A DNA stretch of 64,000 nt from Muricea muricata (lineage: Eukaryota; Cnidaria; Anthozoa; Malacalcyonacea; Plexauridae): NCBI GenBank assembly GCA_963855995.1, contig OY979718.1:34676059-34740058 (forward strand). Reading direction: 5' to 3'. The notes beneath the pieces are model-generated. The model was not told the origin of the DNA. It ran no database searches and saw nothing but the letters and a program-made list of their open reading frames with translations. The position numbers and the translations under genes were made by a program. Shown one piece after another: positions 11,283 to 25,000 of this stretch (the first letter of the stretch is position 1; every line of letters begins with the position of its first letter).

Positions 11283-11384
11283 TTTAAAACATATGTTTTT
11301 AAAACCACAACTATACTTTGCTATTTTCAACTAGTAATTTAGCTGAACCTGAATGAAGTTACATCAATGTGCACAGGTTAAGCC

Positions 11385-13079
11385 TCAGGCGCTAGTTGTT
11401 GCTGCTTGTCGAAGCTTACCAAAAAACTTCGAGCATTTGGTCGGACTATTGTACATCGTCGCTTTTGAAGCACCTAAATTATCGGACGATTTTGTATGGC
11501 GTCGGAGCAATCTGCCTCTCTCGGGGATCGCTTTCTTTGTCGGGTAACCCTGCTTACAATTCGTCTGCGTTTCTGGGCAAGTTAAAAAAATGTGAGATAA
11601 TTTGGAGTCCTTTATCTGACACGGATCGATTTTCATCGCATGGCCACGTGATCTAGTTCGAGACGCAATGTCCGAAACTTCGTCACCGTTTGAAAGGCTT
11701 TCTTGAGCCAATTGTGGCACACTCGTTGGAAGGCCTTCTTTACCTAATTGTGGCACGACAATTTCCTCGTTCTTTTTGATGCACAAAATGCCATTCATCT
11801 TAGAAGATACTGATGGCGAAACGGCACGATCTTTGTTCGATCTCGTCCCACACGAGCCCGCTTTGCTTGCGTTCTCCGACAGTTTGTTGGTGGTAGGTGG
11901 TTCATCACTTAGTTCCGACGATGATTTTGGTGAATCTGAACCGGACGTGCGGCTCCGGGATCGTGTTAAACGAACTTCCAACCTGACGTCGCTTTCTGCA
12001 CGATTCTCGGTAGCCTTGAGCGAGTTTGAATCAGACCTGGATTTGTCGGAATCACTCGAGTGTACAACGCCATTGGGACGGCGAATTCTTTTCTCGGATG
12101 CAACGTTATGAGTCAGCTGCACGCCCAGAACTGCGCCATTTGATCGTAGGATCCGCGGTGATGGAGGTTCTGGGCGTTTTTCAGTCAGTTCGCAAAACAA
12201 TCTCTTTCTGTTTCGTTTTAGTTGTCCATCTTCGGCATTGTTCGGACTGAGACGAACATTGTTATCTTTCACAGTACCTTTCGATTCTAGCAAGTTACAA
12301 TGAACAGAAATCACATTTAAGCCGTTGAGACCAGCTTTTGATTTTACTGGCGAGCTGCCTCGGGTTTTCATCGAAAGACTACCAGTTAACACAGCTTCGC
12401 TAGATCCACTAACGTCGGCCACGTCCGTGTCCAACTTTGAAGATCTGCGCAATCGTAAGTGAGCTATAGATGCTCGGCGTTTAGATTTTCTGGTGGACTC
12501 ATCTTCGAAATCAGAATCTGATGACATGCCATTGTCGTTTGAACGCTTCGGTTGTTTACTGCGCGAGGAACGCAGCCTTTCGTCGTTATCGCTGCAGGTA
12601 TTTTCACACGATATAGTACAATTGTCAGGAACATCTGCGCCGCTAGACGTCGCAACGTCGTTATCCAAATGACCATCGATGCTATTACTGGGGGAAAATG
12701 CAGAATCATTGTTCTGCTCTCTGAAATCGCTTTCTCCACACTCGTCGCTACGTTCAGTAGCGTTCGCATTGGACTGACTCCCGGTTGCAATGTCAACAAA
12801 CCGGTTTGTCAGAGTCCTCCGTTTTCGTTTGGGTTTGCGACCACGCTTCTTGTAAACCTTCGGCTTTACTGGCCATCGCAAGTCAATTTCTTGTAACTCC
12901 TCGTACTCGGTGAAATTTTTCGCACAGCAAGAACGCGCCCAGCGGATGTCCTCCGCGGACATACTGCCCGACGTGTCGTCGACAACCTCCAGTTGCTTGC
13001 GAAACACGGCCTCGCGAGTTGCCGACAGCTCTCGCTTCATCTTCTCGCGTCTTTCGATCATGTAACATAAATTACGGAT
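11385..13079 (-). CDS. JADE: JADE last exon (C-terminal half)
   Basis: 564 codons to TGA. It begins [18 protein letters not shown], continuing the conserved JADE helix. After an AT-hook/nuclear-localisation-like [10 protein letters not shown] come long Ser-, Asp- and Arg-rich stretches (for example [19 protein letters not shown]) with no recognised domain. The acceptor CTTGTTTCAG follows a TACTAAC branch-point motif that is part of a transposon target duplication. Confidence 0.92.
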   Translation of the reverse strand: MRNLCYMIERREKMKRELSATREAVFRKQLEVVDDTSGSMSAEDIRWARSCCAKNFTEYEELQEIDLRWPVKPKVYKKRGRKPKRKRRTLTNRFVDIATGSQSNANATERSDECGESDFREQNNDSAFSPSNSIDGHLDNDVATSSGADVPDNCTISCENTCSDNDERLRSSRSKQPKRSNDNGMSSDSDFEDESTRKSKRRASIAHLRLRRSSKLDTDVADVSGSSEAVLTGSLSMKTRGSSPVKSKAGLNGLNVISVHCNLLESKGTVKDNNVRLSPNNAEDGQLKRNRKRLFCELTEKRPEPPSPRILRSNGAVLGVQLTHNVASEKRIRRPNGVVHSSDSDKSRSDSNSLKATENRAESDVRLEVRLTRSRSRTSGSDSPKSSSELSDEPPTTNKLSENASKAGSCGTRSNKDRAVSPSVSSKMNGILCIKKNEEIVVPQLGKEGLPTSVPQLAQESLSNGDEVSDIASRTRSRGHAMKIDPCQIKDSKLSHIFLTCPETQTNCKQGYPTKKAIPERGRLLRRHTKSSDNLGASKATMYNSPTKCSKFFGKLRQAATTSA

Positions 13080-16000
13080 CTGAAACAAGGATACGTTAGT
13101 ACTAGTAGCGAAGCCAGCCCGACAATTTGGTCATGCTATGCGAATTTAAATCATTATCATTATTCGCTTCTTTAGAAATTGATTCCTTACACGGTCTATA
13201 AACACAAAAAAATTTGCATTTGCATGACCAAATGTCGGGCTGGCTTCGCTACTGGTTAGTACATGCATGTGAGTATCTCTGAATATTTTCGTTTCATATG
13301 TATATAGCTCAAAGTACTTGGGGAATGATGGGATCTTAATTTTTTATTCTTCACCTTCCCATCATGCATCTCAATAGTTTAGCTTCGCCAGCGCTGATCT
13401 GTATATCTACTGTATGCGCACCAAATTACATATTGGCCTTATTAAGAGCCTGCGGAGGCAGGAGCAAAGGTAAGAAAAGGGGAAATACCAACCTAAAATA
13501 TCAGGCTTTGTGATTGGCCTTGTTGAGCAAAACTCACGATGCATTGTTTGTTATTTGTTTTATTGAAATTTGAAAACAAATTTCTATAGTTTCTTGTCTT
13601 TCGCCGTTATAACTAACCACTCACAAACCCTTTAGCACAATATATACGTTGGCGGAGACCCATTTGCTATTACAAAACCATAAACTGTCTGGAAATTCTA
13701 AATTCCAGTTACTAGAGTTGGTACGGTATTATAGAATATACTACCAGCATTCTTATAAGAATTGCACTTACTCTTTCAAGGTCTTGTCTAAATCGCACCA
13801 CTCGTTCAATTTCCATAGTTGCTTTCTGAAATGGCTTGATCTGTATTGGCAAAAAATATAGGACACTGGACATTACATAACTTCGTTTGCGAAAAGCATT
13901 TCCAAACGCAAAAATGAACCATACTCTGATCATACGCTGTGGCGATTGCTAAGAGCAACTGGGGAAAGATTGTACAATTTTAAATGCAGAAACAGAACGA
14001 TGTAAGATCAGTCCAATAGTTTATGCAATTGATAGAATTATAGATTAAAGCTATTTCAGACGATTTTTAAATAATTCTAACTAGGTTAATAATCTTAACG
14101 TAAATTTTGTAAACATAGATAAATGTGCATTTTTATATGTTATAATAATGATGTAATTCACATGACAATTTAGTTTGTACTATTGAATGTGAAATTCTTA
14201 GAATAACAATAATAAAAATAAAATAAAATAATAATGTTTACAAGTTACCTGTCGCCCACTTAAAAGATCTTGCTGTTCAGCTGTGGGGGAAAGTAAGGCG
14301 GCATCTTCACGAGCCTTAAAATATTGCAATCAAATCATGTTTCTGTGATATCGCAGCACAATGGCCAACAACCCAGAGGAAATAGCGATAATAGGGAAGA
14401 AGAGCAAACCCTGGCATTGCCGGTGCAGGTATGTCTACGTTTGAAAGCGTTAACAAGAGCGTTGTACGGAGATATTTCGGGAGAAAAACCAGGCTGCGAA
14501 ATACTGTATAGATCTACCTTTCTTTTCAAAGTCCAAAACCGATGAAATGATGCCGCTAGTTCTGTGGTAATGTTTAGTTCATCCGCGAGAACATCTACAT
14601 CTGCGTACTTGTAGAATTCCTCCTCCATCCCACGAAGCCTATGGACGCGAGCCAACAAAATAGACGATGTTTTAGTAGATGCATAAGAATATTTTAAAGT
14701 AACCTGCGATCATGCTCCATACTATGTAGTAGAGCCTGATAAAATCCTTAATCCGGTCGCGTTCCGCCCACACAATAGTTTTACAACAAAAACAACAATC
14801 TAATTATAGTTACAGTGGCTACATATATCTTATGTAATTAGCTTTAACCAATCAAAGATACTCTTGCTAGAAATAAGCCAATCAGAGTTACAACCGAGAT
14901 CTGGTTGTGACGGCAAAGACGTTTGAAAGCATTTGTATCAGGCCTTTATCGAAATAAAGGCTTGATCGCAGGTCAATTTTAAAGCGCTTGTGTTAGCTAC
15001 CAATTTTGGAGGGCTAAGTTGTTTTAAGAGGAGGAATTTTTGGCCTTTGATCTCTTGATTTCACAACGAGAACAGTAATTATGCCAAATCCATAAAACGT
15101 TAGGAAACATCATGAGAATATACCTAGGGGGATCATTGTCGATTATGTTGTTTTATATAATACCTCATTAAATTCTGGTCGTCTAATTGGTTGATTATGG
15201 TCACGTTATATCACATAGAAAGTTCCATTTTCCAAGAGTGCAATTGAAAATGTTCCATAATTTTTCCATTGCACCCTCACAATTCCCATCCGTCAAAAAG
15301 CTCTTCGGTCTTGTGATGAATGCGAAATAATCCAAATACTATATACATAGGAGCAGTGTAGCTACTAAATAGAATAAATAGGGGGGGGGGGGGATAAAAG
15401 CTGCATGTACCTATTCTGGCGAAGATTCTCCCGTTCTTTCTCTTCCTTTGCTCTGGAAGTCGTCGAGGATTTCGATGGTGTTGTACGCGTGGATGAATTC
15501 AGGGTAGATTTAATTGGTGTTGATGGAGAAGAGTATGATTTGCGAGGAGATCTTCCACACCGTTTTTCAGTATGTTTGGAACAGTAACACTATGGAAAAA
15601 ATGGAAAATCACGTCACATCACGACACTTCAAATGACATCTACTTTCCATGCATTCTGTATAAAGCTGCAGTGAAATATATATTTTATACATACATATCC
15701 CCGCAAGTTCAACCAACATACGAAATGACCTACCACATGACGGACTCCGTCAGGCGCAGAATCATCCAACACGGTCTCCATGTGTAACTTGTTATTAAAA
15801 CCACACGTGACATGAAACGCAGTGACGCACGACTTCACCTAAAACGAAATATGGGGGAGTACAACAACAAAACGTGCACAGGCGGGTAAGAAATGAAATT
15901 AAGAAAAAAACAGACACGATGCAACATTGAAAATTTATTTCCAAAGCTCACTTATTACGGTTGCTGTAGATACAAATTACACAACGTATGCATGACTATT

Positions 16001-19000
16001 ATTATTGAAAATTAAAGCATTAAAATACAATTTGAAAAATCAGATGTAATACATAATAAACGAGAGAGCGTTTATTACCGGCGTATAAAACACCGAAAAG
16101 TGTGTTGAAAAACGAGACGCTAGTCGAGTTTTTTACACACACTTTGAGGTGTTTTGGATGCCGGTAACAAACAATTTCGAGTTCATTATATTGCTTCTCA
16201 AACGAACTTGTATTTAGCGAGAAATTCAACGCGAAAGTTGAGTTAATTTATGGACGTTTATTACCGTGGTATCAAGACAACGATATGGTGGTGATTTCCT
16301 TTGTGTTTTGATCATGAATTATTAATGAGTTTGAGAATGGTAAAATCATAAACCAATGACGACTATTTTCAGCACATCAATACTATCTCGCTTCTCATCC
16401 CGTCCCGGGAAACCGAGATCACATTAAAATAGAAGAAGAACCTGTTTAGAATTTTAGCCTATAAAGAGGTTCTTTCATAGAAAAAGGTTTCAATCAGACA
16501 ATTACCGATTTCAAAAATTTTAATGTATGCGAAGAAACGATAATGTACGCCCACAGTTGAAAAGACGCTACAAAATTGGTATAACCTGCAAAGTTTCACA
16601 GAGAAATATTATACGTGGAAGTTATGGCCACGCGAAGGCAGTAGATTTTATATATTATTGTACTAGCACACGCTAATATATGCCCATTTTAAGCGGAAGT
16701 GGGAGTTCAATTACTTCCGCCGTTAAACAGCATATAAATTGAAAAACGTTCATGGCCATAACATTTGCACTTTATAGTGTTTCTCCATGAAACTTTACAC
16801 TTACACTAATTTTGATGTCCTCTTTCCAACTGTGGTGGCAGAGTTTCCGTTTCTAATCTTAACGATTTAGTGTAAATGTTCAGGTTCTTAAAATGTAGGT
16901 TCTTATACCCGAACTGTGACGTTACCAGTCCAGGTAAGTACAATAGTGCAGTTAATAGATTCTAACTAGGTTCTCACGCTACCTGAAACGATGATGTGAA
17001 GATTGCTGTTTCGAGCGAAACTCCTGGTCGATTAGTAGTGAAAGTTACTATTAACTTCCCGGGGAAGGGCCTTCGCTCAAAACGTCGATTTTCTTTATCG
17101 TTTCAGCAAGAGAAAGTAGCTAACTAGTGTACCTTTCGTGCCTTATGCGCGAGGTTTTATCATCACGCTTTACTATTTCGAATTAATTAGTAAATTTTCG
17201 CATACATCAATCATATCGCATGCAAGCCTACGAATTATTAGTGCTCTGTCATCATTACTTACCGAGCATTGTATGCACGCCCCTCGTTTCTCCTTGCATA
17301 TGTAGCATAACAAGTTCCATCTCCCGGGCTAATAGACATGAGAGAAATTCACAATTTATTATAAACAAGAGTTTATAGGACCCAAGGAACGAACAAACCT
17401 TCCTCACGGGAAATACTCGCATACGCGCGGCTTTTGCAACTCCTATACTATTTATTCTAAATTTTCAAAAGTGTTGTCTGTATGTTATGCTATTCATGCA
17501 GGGATCTGGTTAGCTCGTGCCTACGCACTTGAACACTTAATGAACAATTTCAGCAGCGCCAATAGCTACCGCTCCTTATTGCAGTGGCCTGGTCGATTTC
17601 ACGCAGTTTTGAGAAAGGTGTCGAGAAATAAAAATCCATTCGAAAAGAAGACCTTTTCACCTCTGGACTGATGACACATCTTAGCATACACAATACTTTC
17701 GTATTGTCATACAGCGCCTAAAATAAACCCTAGTAAAATATCAAACTCATTGAAGATACTTACGGGAATGGTTTCAATTCTTGTGATGGGTTCCATTTTC
17801 TCCACATTGCCGATTCCAACCTCGGGAATCCAAAGCGCGCAACTCATGTGCACCCAACCATTTACACCCCTGGTTTTAAAATAATTCCAGTTAACTTTCA
17901 AATGTTTTCCCTGCTCTTATTGTACACGGAATAACACCGGTAATCGAAACCGTAAGAAATAACATAGAAGCCTGCACGTGAGTACGAGAAATTCGTCTGT
18001 TCAAAGAAATACTGCTGGGAAATATTCAGACATTCTTGGAGCTGTGAAACGCACCAAACATCTAATTTTGAATTCATGACCGTCCAGTTTTGAAAATCCG
18101 CCATGTCAAAAAAGATCGACTGCATGCATGGGTTTAATTGATTGTAATAAAGAAATTATTAGAACACACAGGCAAATTAGAAAAGAAGGAAAAGCCCATG
18201 AAATTTGTTTTGCAAATTAAGCAAAATGATAATCAAGGACATAGTCACTTTTATACAACACTTTCTTAAATTATCGCGATTTAATTGGCTCTTTGTGATC
18301 ACGTGATATAAAATAGAAATTTCAATTGTCATGATCGTGTAATGGAACCTTAGATTTCATTATTTTCAATCACTCAAAATGCTATTATCGCATGCAATGT
18401 CCACGTGCACGGAATGTCCGCATGCAATAAATGGCGCCACAATGTGAGCGATGAAATTTTATTTAGTAAACTAACAAAACAAAATGGCGATCTAACTTCG
18501 TGTCAATGATCTATATTGGTGTCATTAAAAGAAATCATGAAGGTTTAATCGTATATTCGTACCACTGCATCCATACAAACATTCATTATTTGTATGCTAT
18601 TAGCTTCTCAGTAGTCCAATCTATTATCTTATACATATTATTATGGTTTTTAACCCGTTACAGCCTGGCCAATTTTATAACCCAAAGAAATGTAAAACCG
18701 ATTTGGACACTAATGTCGCTAGGCTCGTTGCTATATTAATGCTTTGTCGAAAACAAAATAAGGTGATTTGCCAGAAAGTATACTTAACGTGTTCTTTAGT
18801 TGGCTTTTAGTTTTAGGCAAAATAATTTTCGACGATGGGGTATATGTTTTTGTGAGCTCTATTAAAATATATAAATGATAACAAATTTTTCTGAAAAATT
18901 CAAACTGTTATCGGCTTGAAATGTGTATAATTCCCACTCGAATTAAGACACATTTACTGTACTTTGTAGAAATTACTCAACATCCAGTGAAGCGCCACAA

Positions 19001-22000
19001 AATCATAAGGGATTCACCCTCCATGCATTCAAACCATTTGTTATTACGTAAGTAACAAGCTAAGGCCATTTTGATGTGTTTACGGCAGTTGAACGACCAA
19101 AAAGAAAACAGGCAATCGTAAGATTTGAAAGAATTGTTGAAATTTCAAAGCATTTTAAAGCTTACTTTGTTTTCGTTTTCTTCATTGCGCCACCACGTGT
19201 TGAACAGAGCAGGCACGGGCAGTGATGCAACTGCTGTGCACATGGTTTGCAGACCCAACTTCCAATAGGGACTTTCTGCACTCCGTAGCAAGCTTGATGA
19301 ACAGCTACATCACATACATCGCAGAACAAGATCTCGTTCCCATCTTCGCATTCTGGCTGCAATTGCACAAGAGCATTATGCCATAATTACCATAATTACA
19401 TGATAGTCATGTAATAATTCTTATTACGCTTAGCGGCGCTATACTGAAAATTTATAGATGTCACATCGAGTCTTCGTTGTGCGATGAAACCACAATCATT
19501 CCATGCATCCACATAGGGTGACATAATTACACGACTATCATGTAATTATTGATAAATTATTACATGACTATCATGAAATTATGACTTATTAAGAATTATC
19601 AAGAGTACTAAGATTTATTAATGTATTAAAAGGTATATATAAGTTATTGGTTATTAGAGCAGGCTATACAGTTAAGAGAGCATGTTTTGAGATAGGTCTG
19701 TTATGGTTTTTGAACTCATAGCTAAGTTTTCGATGCTGTCGTTAAAAAGGCCTTGCGCTTTTGTTCTTAAATTCAAGGACATTAAAGGAGATTTGTACGA
19801 ACCCTATAAACAACGCGCAAAAGCAACTTTCGGAAATTATCAGAATCTATTGTACACTTACCGATCTGCAAATATCACAAGTTATATCTTCGTCGTACTC
19901 GATGCTGAGTCCTTTTGCCGTAGAAATTGTCTCTCCCATATTGGTATAACACTATGAAGCATAGTAAAGATACACATAAAGCCACAAAAGATGCGAATAC
20001 TGTCAGACTCAGGACTCACGGCTGGTCAATGCTCAAATGAACGGCAAATTTCCGATTTCACCGGCCAAATTTGAGTGACGCCATGGTCAAGTGATTAATC
20101 GGTCACATTATGTGCTTGATTATCTTGCCTTTTAAAATCTTTCCTGAGCAATTGGATACCTTTGCTGATTGCTTCTAGTTGAATAACATGAAGCGAAACA
20201 TTGTCTGTAAGTATCATGTGACCAGTGGCGTAGGAACAGGGGGGCCTAGGGGGGTGTCCCCCCCCCCAAAAAAAATTTTTTTAAGGAGGGGCTAAGCCCC
20301 CCAAAAAAAATCCGTCCAGCGTGATTTTAATCACGTGAATGTTGTGCTAGATAGTGTGTTAGAATGTTAGATTGGTTCCCAGATTGGTTCTTAGAGCAAT
20401 TTAGAGCCTAAAAATTTACATTTTTCCCTGGAAGATTACACCAAGAATAACCAGATAGTTTCACAATTTCCCTGTTCTCGTGTCAATATCTAATGACATT
20501 GTCATAGGGCCCATAAAATCAGTACTTGACTTCAATAAGCATTTAGTATAGATATCAGAAATTCACATTCACTAATCAATATCCAAACTTCAACTGATGC
20601 ATTTTTTCTTGAAATCGTTATACATTAATCACATTTTTTTGTAAAAAATGTGCCAAATTTAGCTCATTTTTGCAATGAAAATAAACTCCAAATTAAGAGC
20701 CCAAATCGCCGGAAATGGCATTTCCGGGGTTCTAGTTTTCAAAATTTCCCGGGGGAGGATGCCCCCGGGCCCCTCTACAGAGCTCGCGCCTTCGGCACTC
20801 GTATGTTCAGCCCCCCCAACATTTAATTCGTTCCTACGCCTCTGCATGTGACTGTACGCTTAACTTGCATAGTAGCGACATAGGCAGACGAGGAAGAATC
20901 AGCATACCATAAAATAGCGGATAAACTGCTGCGTGTGAATTACACAACACGTGCAGGTATACATGAACAAGTCCAATTTTGTGTCACTCAATTTAAGGAA
21001 TTCGTTTTTGCTGGAATGATTTTGAAACCAAATATTTGACCTCGAACATTGAAATGAAAAAATACTAAGGAGTGCACATGGCATTTCCCGTACCTGGTTC
21101 TCCAAACATTCAATGGCTTTTTCCATTACAAGCTCGTCAATTTCATCATCTAAATTCAAAATAAAGTTTAATTCAAAATATCCGGAAAGAATGTTACAAT
21201 AAATCATTTGTATTCACTGTACAGTATATTACCTTGAATTCATACACAGAACGCAGTCAGCGAGAAACATGGGGTCTTAGCAAGGATTTCTAAATGTTGA
21301 CCGTTACGAAACATTTAGCAGTTCGCCATTGAGTGTCAATTGTCGAAGACACGAGGGCTATCTTTACAACAGGGAACGGGGAATCGGAATATCAATTCGT
21401 GTGGGCAATGTTTAAAACGCGTAATTCACCCTGATGTGCAGAACCTTTAAAACGAGGTGTCTATCCTACTGTGCAGAATATATACAGTCGAATCCCGTTA
21501 ATACGGTCACCAACGGGTCGAAATAATATGGCCGTATTATCGGGATGACCGTATTAACGGGATAATATCAAATTTCAATTGTGATATAAAAGCCATGTTA
21601 AAAAATTTATTTCAAAAGTACAGCAACAACTCGATACTACAATACCAATTAATAACTACATAAACGACGTTAAAAACGCTTAGTTTTTTCACTTTTAACT
21701 GAAGCCTATAAGTAAAGTTTTAAATGCGTTACTTTTATAATAAGAATACAATAAGTAACAGGATATAACACGGATGTCATGGTCTACATCTATGTTTGGA
21801 GTCTTAAATTATGTTTCCGTCTGTAGACATATTTAGAATATCCGTATTAACGGGGTGATTTCATTAGTTTGGGACACGCCAATGTGGCCGTTGGCCGTAT
21901 TAGCGGGGTGGCCGTATTAGCGGGGTGGCCGTATTAAAGGGGTAACTTTAATATAAAATGCATTGGTCTTTCGCCGGGACCAGAAAAAGTGACCGTATTA

Positions 22001-25000
22001 TCGAGATGACCGTATTATCGAGGTGGCCGTAAGGCGGGGTTCCACTGTAATGGAGAGAATCTATCATGTTAAACAGAATCTTTAAAATGGAGAATCTTGT
22101 TCTAAACCAACGAAACAGAGTACCGGATATGTAGCTCAATTCAGTTTTGACAAAGTCTTACGTTCAAGCTCTCAAAGGGTGTATGCGTAGTCCTAGCAAT
22201 AACCTATACGAAGCTGTCGCCTAAGATAATGTATGTATACACTGAGAACGTCTGATTGGCTCTTTCGAGGTTGATGCGCTATTATTGGTGGCTAATGGGA
22301 AAGGTTGTCGTACTCGAGTGCACTTTATTATTGGATGGATTGGATTGATGTGTTATAAATATTGACGGGAGTGCATGCTGTCGGAGGATTTACAACATTA
22401 ATAATAGCTAGTGCCTTTATCAGCAGTAGCGTGTCGAGCCTGACGAAATATTTAGTTGTTCATTGACTGTGAAAACAATCAATTTTTGAGGCTACGAGAA
22501 ATGATGATAATTTAGTTTGCATAGCGGAACTACATTGTCAGGCTGGCCATGCCACTGACATTAGTAGAGACTTTACCTGCTGTTTTAAGTTGTATGTAAA
22601 GTGTAGGGCTTATATCTCGGTCAATAGTACTATCGTCTGTGCTGTACCTTGCCTCTTTGGACTGGGGTGCGTGTTTAATTTGTGCTCTTTCTAGTAGATT
22701 GATTGTGTCCAGTTGAATGTGCGACAGTTGTCGTAATGCATTTTTTTTTTAATTTGAATTAAATCGAAACGCCCGCTGGGAAGACACAACATGCAGTACA
22801 TTCAAATTTAGATTTTAAACTAGTTTGTTAATCATTGGGCAAATGACATGAAAGAGTCAATGCTCAAATCGGTGCGAATAGAAGATGGTATTGGTAACTC
22901 TTCCAAAGGGTACGTAAATAATGATCCTGAGGCAGCTAATTTTATGGTGAAACATGCTCTGAATTTTGGTCCAAAAAAATCCGGACGACTTCACAAATGG
23001 AGTCAAGGACATTGTGGAAACACAGTTTAGAAATGACGGTCGCGCCGTTCTTGGGAAAGGGCAATATGAAATTCGACAAGAATTTCAACATCTTGCCGTC
23101 AACGATCAACAGTGGAGCAAGCTTACAAAAGAAGGAAGAATGAGGAAGCTCGAGACATATATGAAGAGCAGTATGGCCCCTGCTGCAGAAACAACTTCTG
23201 ATGTTTTGTTGTTGCCCGTAACAGCATCCATTTGTGGTGTCAACACCGTCCCAATGTCAACCCTAACCGCCATGTTTGACAAAGCCAATCATCTTCTGCA
23301 AATGTCCAATAACGTAGTGCCAAAACCAAGTGCTTCGGATGACTGGCTTATTGTAGCAGGCCATGGCAACGCTATTCACATCGTTAAGCCAGGTAAAGGA
23401 GCATCGCTTAGATGCGATCGCGCTTGAGTCAACTGTTCAACCAATATATGCGAACGTGTGTAAGCATTTGATTTGCACAGGTTCGAGGCACATTCAGGAG
23501 TTCCTAAATTGCTATCGAGCATCCAAAAAAGGCCCTAAACTTGTCGACATGGCAATGGGTGCTGGTCAAAATAATGCAGCCAAAAAACAAGCAGACGAAA
23601 GAGAACCAACAAAGAGAAGCCAGAAGTAACCTCCTCATTTATAAACCATGAAGTAACGAAAGTCATCGACTTAATTGAGCAGAGAGCTGTTCCTGAACAT
23701 ATCATTGTTCCAGCCTCAAGTTTTCCACCACATGCGGTGCATGCAGTTAGCACGGACTCCCGGATTCCCCGCTCCCTGTTTTAAAGAAAGCCAGTCGGCA
23801 AGAGTCCGCTAAAGATTCTGGTGAGACAGAGGGGAATAGAATAACTATCAAACAACACAACTTGCATACAATAAATGTTGCACATACTGGCGGCAACGAC
23901 CACACAAAAATGAAGTCTTCAATAACGGGGTGCCAATACAAAATATATGGGTGGATTGACATTAAACAGACAGCTCGGAAGGCTTAGGGCCGATAAACGT
24001 TTAGACAGACTGACAGACTAATTAGTAAATGAATATTGCTATAGTGCAACAGCGCACTCAAGATATACAAACGAAACTAAATGACCAATCCGAGCATTTT
24101 GCCATGTTCTTTTTTTATTTTTGGCCGTAAAAACATGGTCGACAAGGGTTTCTGGCTATGCCCTGAATGTAACTAGAGAGAAAATAAGTACGTGTCATTT
24201 AATGTGTCTTGTGAACCATGGTATATCAGAGAGGGATTAAGAGAGCGAGTCTTAAACAACAAGCATCTGGCCTTAAATTACATATTAACTGATGAATACA
24301 ATGCACAATAAACTCGCAATATTTACCGTTTTTTGCTCTTGATTTATTGAGTGCTTTCAGCCACTCCACATCCTCATCGTCCAAATCATACAGGGGAGAT
24401 TTCTGAAGCACATTTTCTTTCTTCTTTCCGCACTTTACAAACTTATACGGCCTTGAAACAATGGATATGGATGTCAATTTTTGTTCTTAAAACGTTACTC
24501 ACGTTTTACGTTAACAAGATAGTATTAACACAGAAAACAAGAAATTTCGATATAGACGAGACTTAGCAAGATAAAATAATTTTTCTGTGTGTGCTGGTCG
24601 TGAACGAAATTTGATGAGAGGTGCGATAGATTGTGTTTCCCGGAGTGACTGATGCATGTTGTTACGTTTTATCAATCTTTATCTCTCCCATCAATTCCCA
24701 ATCCTTATACCATCACAAACCTCTCAACTCCTTCGACAATAACAACCTAATTATATCCTCCTATGCTTGTCCCATTAATGAATGATTAGACATTACGTCT
24801 AGACATGACTGACAGAATGTCACAATGTACTGAATGTCCGAGGCTTGGCCTGGATGAATACAAAGACCACACATACAAGTACAAACTACATACAATACAT
24901 ACACGATAAATATTACTTACATTCTAAACTCTGCATGTGAATGCTCAGCTGCGTTTGAAATGCTGAAATATAAAAAAAAATTCACCGTAGTGTTATGCAC

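Larger units (their letters stand above)
10212..11384. other. intergenic, tail-to-tail between two genes
   Basis: There is no coding exon. The stretch contains a small GC-rich segment (about 10415-10470), a run of 14 C (about 10649-10662), a remnant of the MITE family (CAATTTCTAAAGAAAT near 10364) and a C-rich tract near 11180-11205. Confidence 0.5.

Noticed and set aside
14335-14517. Continuation of JADE exon 12 beyond LKRK
   Set aside because: The sequence after KRK loses homology, a GT donor is present, and the next exon (14249-14314) restores the conserved LL-P…DLL segment in phase.
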